The translations under genes and the position numbers were made by a program. From Scatophagus argus (taxonomy: Eukaryota; Chordata; Actinopteri; Scatophagidae): a stretch of 64,000 nucleotides of DNA. Positions 38,129-49,650 of the stretch are shown in pieces. The notes beneath the pieces were generated by a model, which saw nothing but the letters and a program-made list of their open reading frames with translations, was not told the origin of the DNA and made no database searches. Position 1 is the first letter of the stretch; every line of letters starts with the position of its first letter. The stretch covers positions 6,386,001 to 6,450,000 of the forward strand of contig NC_058501.1 of assembly GCF_020382885.2 (NCBI RefSeq), given 5' to 3'.

Positions 38129-41100
38129 TTAAACATCCGGCCTGTGAGTGACGTGACGAAGAGAGTGCAATCCCATGATGCAACAGCCCCTAATAAGAGC
38201 AGCAATGTTGTACACTGGAGCGCTTCCGTCCACGCCGTGCCTCGAGTACAGCCAGGCTACAGTGGGCAGTACAGGGGCTGCCACTGCAACCAGATCCACC
38301 AAGAAGCTGTTGCTCCAGTAATGCTTTCCAACCACATCCAGCTCTGGCGACAGACAAGGTTCCTCCTCACCGACAACAAAGTCCAGCTCCTTCATGAACC
38401 TTCGGCTCTCTGCAGGTTCTGAGCAGCACATGCCAGAATCGGTGGAGGTGTCAGGGCTCTCTGGGGGAGCAGGGTTGATCATGCTGGGCGGGGGAGGTGT
38501 TGAGTCAGGGAGAGTGGCAATGGTGGAAGTGGAAGTGGGTAGGTTTGTGAGGACCAGAAGACTGCTGGAGTTTGACAGAACTGTGTCCCCTGCTGTTGCC
38601 CCATGGAACTTTAGCAGCTGGAGGAGCAGAGCTGGCAGGTCTGGAGACATGGGCATTATGTCGGTCTGGATTCCTTTATCTTCTGCATTCTGCTGGGAAG
38701 GTGTGCTTGAAGAGATGATGACAGTGTTGGAACCTGTGTTTGGCAGAGTTGGTGGGGGTTCAGGAGATACATCAATCAACTGTTCCTCTACTGACAGCGC
38801 AGAACCCACAGGCCCAGACTCTGTCCCTGCTCTCAGCTTACTGTTAGAGTCTTGACTGAAATCCACCGCAGTGGACATGAGGACCTGCTCTAAAATGTCC
38901 TCTCTGTTGGCCATCTCATCATTTGCCAGCAGCCCACTGTCCGCCATCGCCTCTGCCCCTTGTTCTTCCAACTCCATCCCACCATCTTCCTCCCCCACCA
39001 TCTTCTTCCCACAACTATCGGAGCTGTCACAGATGAAGTCCAAGGTGTTTTCATCTTGGAGATTGGCGCCACTCTGCGCAAGCTCCATACTTTGCAGCAG
39101 GGACTCCAACTTCCTGTTTTGGATGTTGATGTCGATGAAATACTTCTGTATTCCCTTATCCTTCTCCATCAGGCTGCTCTTCATTGTTTCGACCACCTGA
39201 CGCAGCTGCTTGATCTCTTTACGAGCCTCTTTAAGGGACAGCTGAGCCTCCACCCGATGACATTCCTCTTCGATCCAGTCTTCTCTCATTCTGCTGAGCT
39301 GCATCTTAAGCTCCTCAATTTCTGTCTCTCTAATAAAAAGGAAGGAAAAACCAGTTACTTCAGCAAAGACATTTTGGAAAATGTGCTTATTCCCTTTCTT
39401 GCAAAGTATTAGATGAGGAGATTGATAACACTCGTATGTCTACAGTATATGCTAAATACAAAGCTACAACCAGCTGCTGACTAGCTTAGCATATAAAACA
39501 GGCAGTCGGGAAGGAGTGATGCTGCATGGCTGCAGTGAGCACTAAGATTTTGAGAGCTTATGACAAGGAGGTGTTAGATATGAGCCCGTTTAATTTACCT
39601 GCTATCCATCCTAGTTCCTGTATTCCTGACTGAACCTCCAAAGCTCACTCCTCAAGTGTAAGGACATCTTGTTCTGGGAGGTGGATTCTATTAATTTTTT
39701 AAGTATCCACCTTCTCACTGAATGCTCAGCAAGAAAGCAAATAATTGGGGCAGTCGTGGATCAGCGGTTAGGGTGTCGGACCCGTAACCGGTGGATCGCT
39801 GGTTCGATTCCCCGTACCGGTGTCCATGGCTGAGGTGCCCTTGAGCAAGGTACCTAACCCCCACTGCTCCCCGGGCGCTGCACACGGTCACCCACTGCCC
39901 CGGGTTTGCTATGTGTTTGTGCAAATCACTTGGGTGGGTTAAATGCAGAGCACAAATTTCGTTGGAGTGAGTTCCCTCCAATGACAAAATATGTCAATTT
40001 CATCTTCATCATAATATAATGTACAATATCACACAGATTGATTTACGCAATTCTTTAAATTATACAGTGGCAGCATCATGCTGTTCTTTCTCTTATGCAA
40101 CAGTCATTTTCAGGGAGTTCACATGCCAGAGGATTTTAATGGTTGAGCAGAGCTGCAGTGTGTTTCATCACAAAAAGGGTTTCATTTTTTCCCCTGATAT
40201 GAACACTATTATCCTATCTTAGAGCCATGAAAACCTACAGATAGAATCATAGAAGCTACTGTGCTGCTAAACCTAAACAAACCTGTCCCGGACTCTGTTC
40301 TCAGACTCCATCAGTTTGGTCTTCAGGTGTCTGATTGCCACTTCCTTCTGCTGTAGGGGGGTGAGATACTGCTCAGGGTTCGGGGGTCTGATGCCATGGT
40401 TGTCTCCACAGGAGTGGTAGCGGCCCAGGTTCGCTCTTCTGTTGGCCAGAGAGATGAATGTGTTGGTTAAAAGCCAAATTTACTCACTAGAGCTAACGTT
40501 ATTCATTGGTTCTCAATTAGACATTTTGAAGCAACAGCAGAAAACAAACCAAGTAGACAGTTAAGAGTAAAATCGCTTCCTGCAGACAAATTTGTCTGAG
40601 ACTGCCATCAAGGCAGATGCTCTCCGAAGCCTGGAATTACTGTCTGACACAGGATTACTGGTATGTAGACTAGAGGCAAAAAAGTGCTGCTTTATCTAAA
40701 TACAAGCAACAAAATAAATTAATTAATTAATTAATCAATCTAGGGCTTTATTAGCATTAAAATGTCCTTTGCATGTCCTACAATCAGCGTTTTATCATAC
40801 TCAAAGGGAATTGATAAAAGGATTTGTATCGTCTGTAAAGGATGAGTGGGCAGATCTGGACAGTGTGCAAATCAGCATGTAAGCCCCTCTCTTGCCCTAA
40901 CATAATATCCTAGCAACCTGGGATACTTGAGGCTTTGATGCAAGCGCTCTGCATCCAGCCAGAAATAGAAACAGCCCAGCAGAAGGTAGCATGACAGAGG
41001 AAAATATGTCACATGACACTCAGAGAGGCAGAGGAAAAGTCTTAAAGTGACAAGCGTGGAGGGTTATAATAAATTTACGGAAGGCTGTGAACATAAGATG

Positions 41101-44100
41101 AAGAGTGCAGATTCTGCTACTGCATACAAACTAAAAAAACTGTGGGTTTGGTGTTTGTCATTTAAACTGCTGAGAGAGGATTTTGAGGTTAAACCTAATG
41201 TAAGGCTTAGCTGGAAGTAAACCTTCCAAGTAATGTAGAGCCTGAAGCACAGACTGATGTGTCAGAAACTCATCCTGGTCCCAAACACCTTTGAACTTCA
41301 TGCTATTTCATCAGTTTTGCATTACCAAAATCTTAATGACCCTCTTCTCCAAATGAAGGTGCATTTATTCTAATTTAGCTATGAGGCAAGTGCAGTCAAC
41401 TAAGGTCACTGTCTGGGTACCATATTCAGACATTCGCTATATTAAATCTTCATTAATCCCAACCACAGTCAAATCATGACCGATATAATCCCAGATGGGT
41501 GCATGAGAGGAACTGATAAAACAGTCTGAGCTTAATCCAGCCACCCACTCACTCATTCATTGGTATGCTGCACATTGCCTGAGCTACAGTCCAAATCTCT
41601 TTGGTCTCCAAAATCTACTTGTTTCTGCCTCGTGCAGGCAAGGTTGGAGATTTGTAATGAATCCAAGTGGAGAATTGTGGAAAGGCTGGACATCACCAGA
41701 AGGTTATACAACTGATGAAGAACAAGTCTTCCAGTCTTAACGCATGATAAAAAAGCCATTTTTGGTACCTGGAAGTTGGACTGGAGTTACAGCTGCTGTT
41801 GGTCGAGGAGGCAGCCCTGGGAGGAGTCCTGTAGGGAGCGTAGAGCTCTGCATCACGGTTTGCTGAGGGGCTCCCGGCTGGTTTGAATACTGGGAGCGGT
41901 CTGATATGGGCGCTGCGACTTGATTAAAGCGTTACAATGGGAGAATGGGAAAAATAGAAAATTTGAACACATAATTAAAAGCCCCATTTTATTTCAGCTA
42001 GGACTATCTTAGTAGTGATGAAAAATATATCAATGTCATACTTGCGTGATGGAGCCTTCTTTCCAGCTGAACTGAAAGTGAGGTTCCCCCTGGTCTTTAG
42101 GCTGCCTGTGCTGCTGGAGGAGCTGAAGTCTGCCTCACTACCTGTGGGGAGAAGCAGCACTGCTTTGGCATGCTGTCACACTTAAAGCCAGATTATGCAA
42201 CTTCTGAAAGGTGATATGACACATCTTTTTCTTTGAATGAAAAGATAAAATCATAAAAGACAAGCTCAAGTCAGCACACTCAAGGGTTTTGCTGATAAAA
42301 CCATTCTTGGTCCTGTATGACTGGATGCTTTGGCAGGCTAATGGTAACAGGTAAGCACCAAAAGTAAAACTAGAACTAAACACATTGTACCCGAGCAGGA
42401 AACATGTTTGTTGTTTCATTCTACCTGTGCTCAGTGGCTGCTGCTCAGAAAAAGCTACAATCTCACTTTTTTGTTTGTTTTTGCAAGCCTATCTTTTAAA
42501 AGCACCTTAGGATCAAATGTAGAATAAAGCAGGGCTATCATGTTACAGCTTCTGTAAGCAGTACTTCCATTAAGACTCCCTCATGGGGAGGCCGACTGCA
42601 CATCACAGTTTCAAACAGATTCTCACGTTGCAGCTTGATGGGCTACTCACATACCTACACCCTTCAGACTAACATGTGTTTGAACAGCGCAATACAGATA
42701 ACAATTTTAACTGGATTAGCAATTCCATTAACAGTCCACAATTATCCAATAACATTCAGTCATTATATGGAGCCCTGATAATCTGCTTTGCTCAAACACT
42801 GTATATACATGTCCTTAGCGCAGTACTGAAGCCTGGAACACCATCAATTTAATAGTTTAAGCAGAGAGAAACTGGTTACTCAATATTGTCTTTAAATTAT
42901 TACAGATTAAATTTAAAATCATACCTGAGTAGCATCTTTTTCCATCAAACAAAACCATATTACTGTGTTCAGTGATGAGTGTGTTATCTGAATTGTTCAA
43001 AATTAAGTGATCCTCCACAACTTAGTGATTCAACTGAGGGTCTGAGCACATTCCATGGGTGTAGTAAAATCCTGCTAATCAGCCTAATTGGCTAAGCTCC
43101 CAAACCTTTTCCTCAACCAATCAGCTTTCTTCTTCGTCGTGACTCATGATCAAGTAGTTTTTTTTTTCCTGATTTAAAAAAAGTGTGTAAAGAGAGCACA
43201 GATTCATAGAGAAGCATAGATGACAATTCACTCAAGTTATTTTCCTTTTAGGTAAGCAGCTGCTCCCCAGACAGTGTTTGTTCCAGTCAACATATGGGGG
43301 AATCTGCTCCCTGCTGACATGTGACAAATACACAATTATTGTACTTTGGTCTTTGGGGAATCACTGGCAAGAATCAGCATATATATGCAGTGCTCTGTAT
43401 ATCCATCTGTGCATGTAAAAGAAAAAAAGATCATAACAGGCCAAGCTTGTGGTGAAGTTTTCAGATGCTGTTGATTCTCATTCTGCTCTTTCTGGAAAAA
43501 AACAATCTTTTATCATCTTTCTATCTTTATCTCTGTATCCTTCTTTACCTCTGGCTTTCATGGCCGACCTCAGCTCCCTCTTGTGTCTTGGGGCGCTCCG
43601 AGGTTCACCGCTCCACTCGGCCATCACCCGCACCCTTTTCACCTTGGTCTTGCGCTCGGGGAGTATCGGCGAGCCATGAGCGCTCTGCTCTGAGCCTGAC
43701 GGGGTTTTGGAGGGGGACACAGACTGACTAGTGGGGCAGCCGGTGTCATCTATTGTAAACAGGCACATAGACAGTAATAGCCAAGAACAGGCAGTGTTTG
43801 GCAGGCAGGGAACACAAGCACGCAGTCAGAGCTCAAGGTTCAGCCTGGGTGTTATCTGACAGACAGCTCAACAGGCTGTCACAATGGCTCGTCACTTTCA
43901 TGATGTAGTTTACACAGTGTACACACACACACACGCACTCTTACTGAACACACGCACAGACATTCTTTGCCGTGTTGTTTTTGTCTTTCATTTTCCCTAA
44001 TTTATGTATAAAATATACATGACTAATGTACTAATCCGGCATGTTGTGCTAAAAAAGAAGGTGAAATGCAACCTGAATCAAAGTAATGAACCCAAAGTTG

Positions 44101-45301
44101 GAGGAATGTAAGTTTCTCAAGCGTTGTACTTGTGCACAGTTTTGAGCTACCTTTACTTGATTATTTCCTTTCTTTGTTTCCTTATGCTTATACTCTATCA
44201 CGATTCAGAGGGAATTATTATACTTCTTACTCTATTACATTTATTTGATTGCTTGAATCACTTTGTAGATTAACATTCTGCATATCCCCAACACTACAAA
44301 ATCTCCATCTCAACAAATCATATATAATGCCATTGTGGTGAAATAAGTTTATTAGTTTTGAGTTTTACTGATTTTCCAGAACATCTTTCTTGATTTTAAA
44401 ACACAGACCACTTATATAATAATCATATGTTCATCAGTTAAAATAAGCTCCACCTTGACCAGCTGGCATTAAAATGCTGTCCACATGTTAATGCATAGGT
44501 GATAAAATGTTTAAAAGTATGATTCTGTGTAATGGGTACTTTGGGTATTCTTAAATATTGCTGCACTTTTACTTAAGTAGGACTTTTACTTGTAATGTAG
44601 GTTTTTTTCTTACTGCAGTACTGATACTTTTCATAAGTAAAACACATCTGGCACCACTGCTTTCATCACACATGAAGTAAGGATTTTATGTTTATTCAAC
44701 CAACCAAGAGTACTGGATGCTATTTTGTGCCTCTTGGTCTAGAAATGGTGTATCTGAGGCTCAGTTATGAATCCAGCTGTCCTCAGACTGGAGCTGACCC
44801 TCTTACCAGAACAAAAGCTGTTGGTGCTGATGGTCCTTTTGGAGTGGTCAGAGCTGAGGTCACACTCCTTCCCCTCCTCCTCTGAAAAGGGAGAATCAGA
44901 CAGAGGCGAGCCTTTGTCTTTTGGTCGGAAGGGATGGAGGACCAACCGTGGGATGCGGCTACGGGGGCTTCCTTTCTCCGGTGACTTCTTTTCCTAATGA
45001 AAGCAAAATCTGTCAGAGCTGCAGGCAGGAATGTAGCCGAACACCCTAAATCCATGCAGCTTCTTTTTCAGGATGGCGATATGTTTAAATCTATAAAAGA
45101 CCGAAGTCTGTTTATAATGTTGGTTGTTGTCCTTAGCATAATAACTGTCAAGTCACATATGTGCCTTCATTTTCTTTACTGCACTGCTTCCAGAAAAGCT
45201 ACTTCTTTTTGGAAAGGACTGATTCCGCATGCAGAAGACTGTTGGCTGTGGAAATGAACGAATGAATGAAGACTCACCTCATATTCTTGGAAGGGTCCCA
45301 T
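38129..45301 (-). CDS. sybu: Syntabulin
   Basis: Syntabulin is a kinesin-1 adaptor that links syntaxin-1 vesicles and mitochondria to microtubules for anterograde axonal transport. Coding exons 45278-45301, 44807-44993, 43549-43749, 42042-42141, 41769-41918, 40283-40438 and 38129-39329 join in frame to 672 aa, close to human (663). The N-terminus is MGPFQEYE. Conserved blocks follow: SRIPRLVLHPF, ISTNSFCS, DDTGCPTSQSVSPSKTPS, GSEADFSSSSSTGS and GRYHSCGDNHGIRPPNPEQY. A coiled coil (about 275-350; REDWIEEECHRVEAQLSLKE, KYFIDINIQNRKLESLLQS) comes next. The C-terminal tail has a hydrophobic anchor at about 615-634 (SFLVDLVAVAAPVLPTVAWL) and YNIAALIRGCC. The Cys-Gly-Asp-Asn-His block and the tail distinguish it from the relative syntaphilin. 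Exon 1's acceptor is at 45325-45326. Identification is secure. Confidence 0.95.
39746..40011 (+). mobile_element. tRNA-derived SINE
   Basis: It lies in the last sybu intron. The 5' part is tRNA-like, with an A-box-like 'tggatcagcggttagg' and a perfect B box GGTTCGATTCC at 39801-39811, giving an internal Pol III promoter. It continues into the conserved body 'cccttgagcaaggtacctaa' and 'cccccactgctccccgggcg', and ends in a short A/T-rich tail. This is typical of abundant teleost SINEs. It is antisense to sybu. Confidence 0.88.
44120..44660. repeat. Dispersed fish repeat ('ttacttaagta' family)
   Basis: In a sybu intron, words such as 'tgagctacctttacttgatt', 'gcacttttacttaagtagga', 'cttttacttgtaatgtaggt' and 'ctggcaccactgc' are those of a very common teleost repeat, usually ending 'cttccaccactg'. 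It belongs to the same family as 31.6-31.8 kb. Class not assigned by eye. Confidence 0.55.
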
Positions 45302-45324
45302 TGTGCTTCACGTAGCGTTTTCTC

Positions 45325-48300
45325 CTGATGAGTCGAGAAGGGGAGATAAATCAGGTGAGTCATGTTTTCATTTGGACTGTGTGTATGTGGCAGCGTTTGG
45401 AGGTGGCGCTCAGCCCCAAACAAGGGCCCTCTGTCTGAACCCTGTTACGCCACTAAATCCCAGCCTCCACCACACACATACACACACATTCTGCCTGGTA
45501 CAGACGGCACAACAAGATCAGAGCTAACCATTACTGCCACAAACTTAATTTATGACCTTATGAAACTAATTTAACAGGTCACACATAAATACATAAAGTA
45601 TTTAACAACTAAATAATTCTGCAGTAATAAACAAGTCTGTACAAAATTTAACGGAAATCGATTAAGAACTCTGTGTTATATGTTGTTGAATAAGTTGTTG
45701 GTGAGTAAGTGGCTATATGGCAAAAATTAGAATCTAATCTAGTCTAATCTATCCACAAGGCACCTTGAATCAGACCCAGATTTCATGGCAATCCACTCAA
45801 ACGTTGTTGAGAAATTCATTTAAGTCACAAATGTCAGTCATATGGTGATTGCTCATCGACATACTCAACACGTCTATTGGTGTGTGAGAGTATGTGGATG
45901 AAACAGCGTGAAGTGTTTTGGATAGAAAAGGCAATATTTCTCCTGATGAGCGGGTTGACTTCTTGCACATAACTCAACCATCAGTTGTCTGTAAATGTGC
46001 TGTAAACGACTTTGAGTAGTCAGTAGACTAGAACTTGACTTTAGGATTCATCCTCTTGGGACCATGAATAAGACAGTCGGAACTGAAGTCGGGGACAAAC
46101 ATTTCCCATAGAGCCATGTCACCATCATGACTAAAAATGGTAAAAGAGATACCAGAAGAAAAAACAATATGAGACAAACAGATTTAAAACAACTGGAACA
46201 ACTCATCTGCTTGAGATTTCAAAAGAGCAGAGAGTGTTCAGAGTCTACACAGATACAGCTCTAAAGAAGAAAGGCTGGTGTTGTTCTTAATATATTCTTG
46301 CTTTTGTCAGTCATCCTGGATAATCATATGAAGCACAGTAAAAGATAAAAGGTGTCCAACTTCAGGATATCATTTTGATAAGCAAAACTGCTCTAACTCT
46401 TATCACTTCTTTAAAAACCTGGGCACCAAGTTAGAAACTGTTATCTCACACTGAATTTGTTCATTTTGTACATGCACATTTAAACAAGGAGGAAACATAT
46501 TTAATTGATGCTTTAAAGCTAAATAATGCAGAATTTCTCTCATGCTTGAATGAACTTTATACAATCACTTCACTTCCTCTCGTCTGTGGATTTCCTCTCA
46601 GAGTTGCTGCCTAAGGGGGTCAGTTACGTAAGTGCATACATGATTTTCCTTTTTTTTGCACAGGGAATGACGTTATTGACCCCAAGGTCTGTGTGTGCTG
46701 CTGTCGCATCAGTGAATACGAACCTGTCCTCCCTCGCTTCATCCAGATGTTAACTTTATTTAAACATTTTGGCTGAAAATTAGTCTTGCCTTGATTATCT
46801 GACTTTCCCAAACAATCCTCCGTCAATAATGGAATGATATCGCCAATGGATGACCTAATATGAGCCACGTTCCCTGAATGAGCTCAGACTTGTGCAAAAA
46901 TCCTCTTTCTCCAAACCACAGAGGCCTAAAGAGGATTGCAAAAATAGACCAGAGAGTCATGGGAATCAAAATCCACCTCCTTTTTTCATCAGACTCAAAA
47001 ATAGATTTGTGCTCTGGGTGGCCTTCACTACCTTGCCTATGGTTTCACTTTCATTTTCAGGTATCCAGCGTACTATCGTACTGTAGCAGCGCACAGCAGG
47101 ATCGTGTTATGAGCACCAAGCAGGGCAGAGCAACCAGAGCCGTGCCCTCGCAACAGTCTGAGCAACAGAGGGAAAAACAGTACACGAATGACTCCAGCTA
47201 GATGGGACCAATTATGTGCAAATGTACACAGAGTGTTCTCTTCTGCTGCTCATCCTGCTATGCCTTTTCTTCGCTGAGGGAACATGGAGAGCGTGCCGAG
47301 GTGATTCAGCTGCACAGTGGTTTTCTCAGAATGAATGAACAGTCTGTCCTTGAGTCTGTATGTGTGAGCTTAGCTTTTGTATATACTTAAATACTACTGA
47401 CTTACATTTATGATATATTTTGAGTTATAATGACTATTTTCCTTTTTTTTGAAACAGATTTTCTTAGGAAGAATGCAATAGTTCTTTTTTTAAAATCTAA
47501 GATAAAGAAAACAAACTAGTAGTGAAGACTACAAGGATATAAGGTGATGAACCCAGAATGACTGTGTACAATAGTCAAGTGCTACAAAAGAAATAAGAAC
47601 TGAGTCGGGGAGAAATAATTCAATAAAACAGGGTGTGGTTGAGAGAAGAGGGGAGCGTGAAGGTTTTTGGCTCAGAGCGTGACTTCTCTAAGCTGATGCC
47701 ACCACAAGCAGCCAAAGGAAAGGAACGCAGCAGCGCGGCAACATTGCAATATGAAGAATAAAGAGTCAGAGATCAGCTGAAACATTCAAACACTGCGACA
47801 CTATTTCCCTTTGCTAATGACCTTCCAGCGGCTCGTAAACCTGAAACCCTGTGAGGTGTTTGGACACAGACGCCTGCCCATGCAAGCCGTGACTACCTGT
47901 CCTTTCATCTTAACTGCCATGACATTTTGTGTGCTTCCATTGTGTTTGCACTTGTTACTGTCCTGAATCAGCCACTGTAAACATTTCAGTCCTCTGCTTG
48001 ACTCCAGGCAATAATGATTGGCTACCTGCTGAGCAATAGGCTAAGCATTATCTAAGCTGCAAACACAGGATTTTCAGCTCTCTTAAGCATGACCAGCAGC
48101 CAAACTAGCTATGTAAGTAACACACAATCACTCCAAAAACTCCTCCATGCATAAGACTGCCCTCATTTGGGATGTAGATATCCTGATAAAGGATGAAAGC
48201 TGTCAGTAGGATGCTGTAAATGTGTTCATGACTGGTAAACAAGTCTTTAAGCCTCCAGTGAAGCCACTTCCCTTATCCAGATGGTCTAACACAGCATGGA

Positions 48301-49418
48301 GTGGGCGTGAGTTATAAATTCCCTTAATCCATCCCTGTCTGTGTGCTCTCTCATGTGGATCATATGATGTTGTATTTTTCCAATCTGACATGAACCCCAC
48401 AATGCACTCAGTCTGTTAGTCCGTTTGTTGCGTCGATTGTTAATTAAGTGTTAAGTCTGTGTCACTTCAGTGATGAAGATATTTAATGCTCTTCTGCGAT
48501 TTTAACAGACTGTAAAGTACGGTTTTGAAAGATGTGAACTTAGCTGAGTATCTGTGGCCAAACATTTTTCAAATCAGGAAATAACTGCACTCTGAAAATG
48601 TACAGATATTAATACCTCCTGTGGAGCATGTCATGCATAACACCAAGCCTTAAACAGACTCTGCATGATGTCATTACTGAGTAGTCATTCCAGGAAGCAT
48701 AAAGCATAGTGAAACCAGCAACAATATTCAGAAAATGTGATACAGAATATGTTTGGTGGACTCACAGCACATAGAAAATCACAGCTGACTGCCCTCATAT
48801 AATCATTTTCTGTATTACAGAAGCATATGGATCCACACTGAACCTTTGCGTGCTAAAACCCTTTAAAACGTAATATCAGCCATGAAACAGAACCACAGCC
48901 CCCCATGTGTTCACATGCTTACAGCAACCCCCCCTCCTCCCTTGTTTTCCACATCTCACTTCAAAGCCAATGTCACTGTTTTAAAAGGCTTATGAGATTT
49001 TCTTGTCAACGACAGCATCTTCTCCCACACTGTCTTCACATGTCTTGTTTTACATTTTTTTTTCATGTTCTATTCAGCGAAGCGGTTTGGTTTTGTTTTG
49101 TTTTGTTTCATCTGGCGCCCCCCCTCAGCAGCTGAGGATGTTTTCCCCTCAGCCTGTAGAATAAAGACTGGTAAGGTACGACATCAGACGTGGTGAAACT
49201 CCAACTTGAGACCTCCGCCTAGAACCACCTTCAGCACCTCATGCGAACATGTGGAAGCGTTGACAAAAGGGTGGCTCCTGAACTTGTAAACAGCTCTTCC
49301 TCAGCACCACCTGCTCTCCTCCTGTCAATAGTTTCTGTTCCGGTATTTCCAAGCTAATGGTGACAATGGATCGGTTTGAAACGAGTTTTCATGAGAGGAA
49401 AAGAAATGAAATTCTTAC
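45325..49418 (-). other. sybu: sybu first intron
   Basis: About 4.1 kb lies between the probable non-coding first exon (donor at 49413-49418) and the ATG exon. Apart from the repeat at 45.8-46.1 kb I see no coding exon. Several open frames here lack splice support. The low-complexity GTTTT repeat near 49.09 kb is minor. Confidence 0.5.
45760..46060 (+). repeat. Dispersed fish repeat fragment
   Basis: In the first sybu intron, 'gatttcatggcaatccactc', 'aacgttgttgagaaattcat' and 'taggattcatcctcttggga' are parts of a widespread fish repeat that often occurs with the CATGCTAAC words seen at 36 kb. It is old and broken. Confidence 0.5.
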
Positions 49419-49650
49419 CTGCGTGTGTGATGGCGGTTCCTGTCAGATGGATGCGCGTCAGTGGGTGAAGCACAAAGGCTCGTGCCGCTGCTGGTGCTCC
49501 GGCGGTGGCAGCCTCCGCTCTGCTGTTTGGATGTCGGGCGGAGGAGAGCTGTGCGCAGACTGAGGACGCACACGATTGGACAAGAACCGAGACCACTGAC
49601 GGTGCACGCACAATATGACCGCCATCCCAAGTGTGTTACATAACAAATGA
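49419..49650 (-). other. sybu: Probable sybu 5' non-coding exon / promoter
   Basis: A strong minus-strand donor (CACGCAG|GTAAGA, exon edge 49419) ends a GC-richer island at about 49.42-49.62 kb that stands out from AT-rich surroundings. The sybu ATG exon has a clear upstream acceptor (CATCAG| at 45325), so a non-coding exon must lie upstream and this is the best candidate. The outer boundary and start site are guesses. Confidence 0.5.

Noticed and set aside
38394..39412. Long plus-strand frames of 100-153 codons opposite the last sybu exon
   Set aside because: They are antisense shadows of the long sybu coding exon.
39746..39820. Possible tRNA gene (perfect B box GGTTCGATTCC)
   Set aside because: The cloverleaf does not close properly and the sequence runs straight into a SINE body, so it is the tRNA-derived head of a retroposon.
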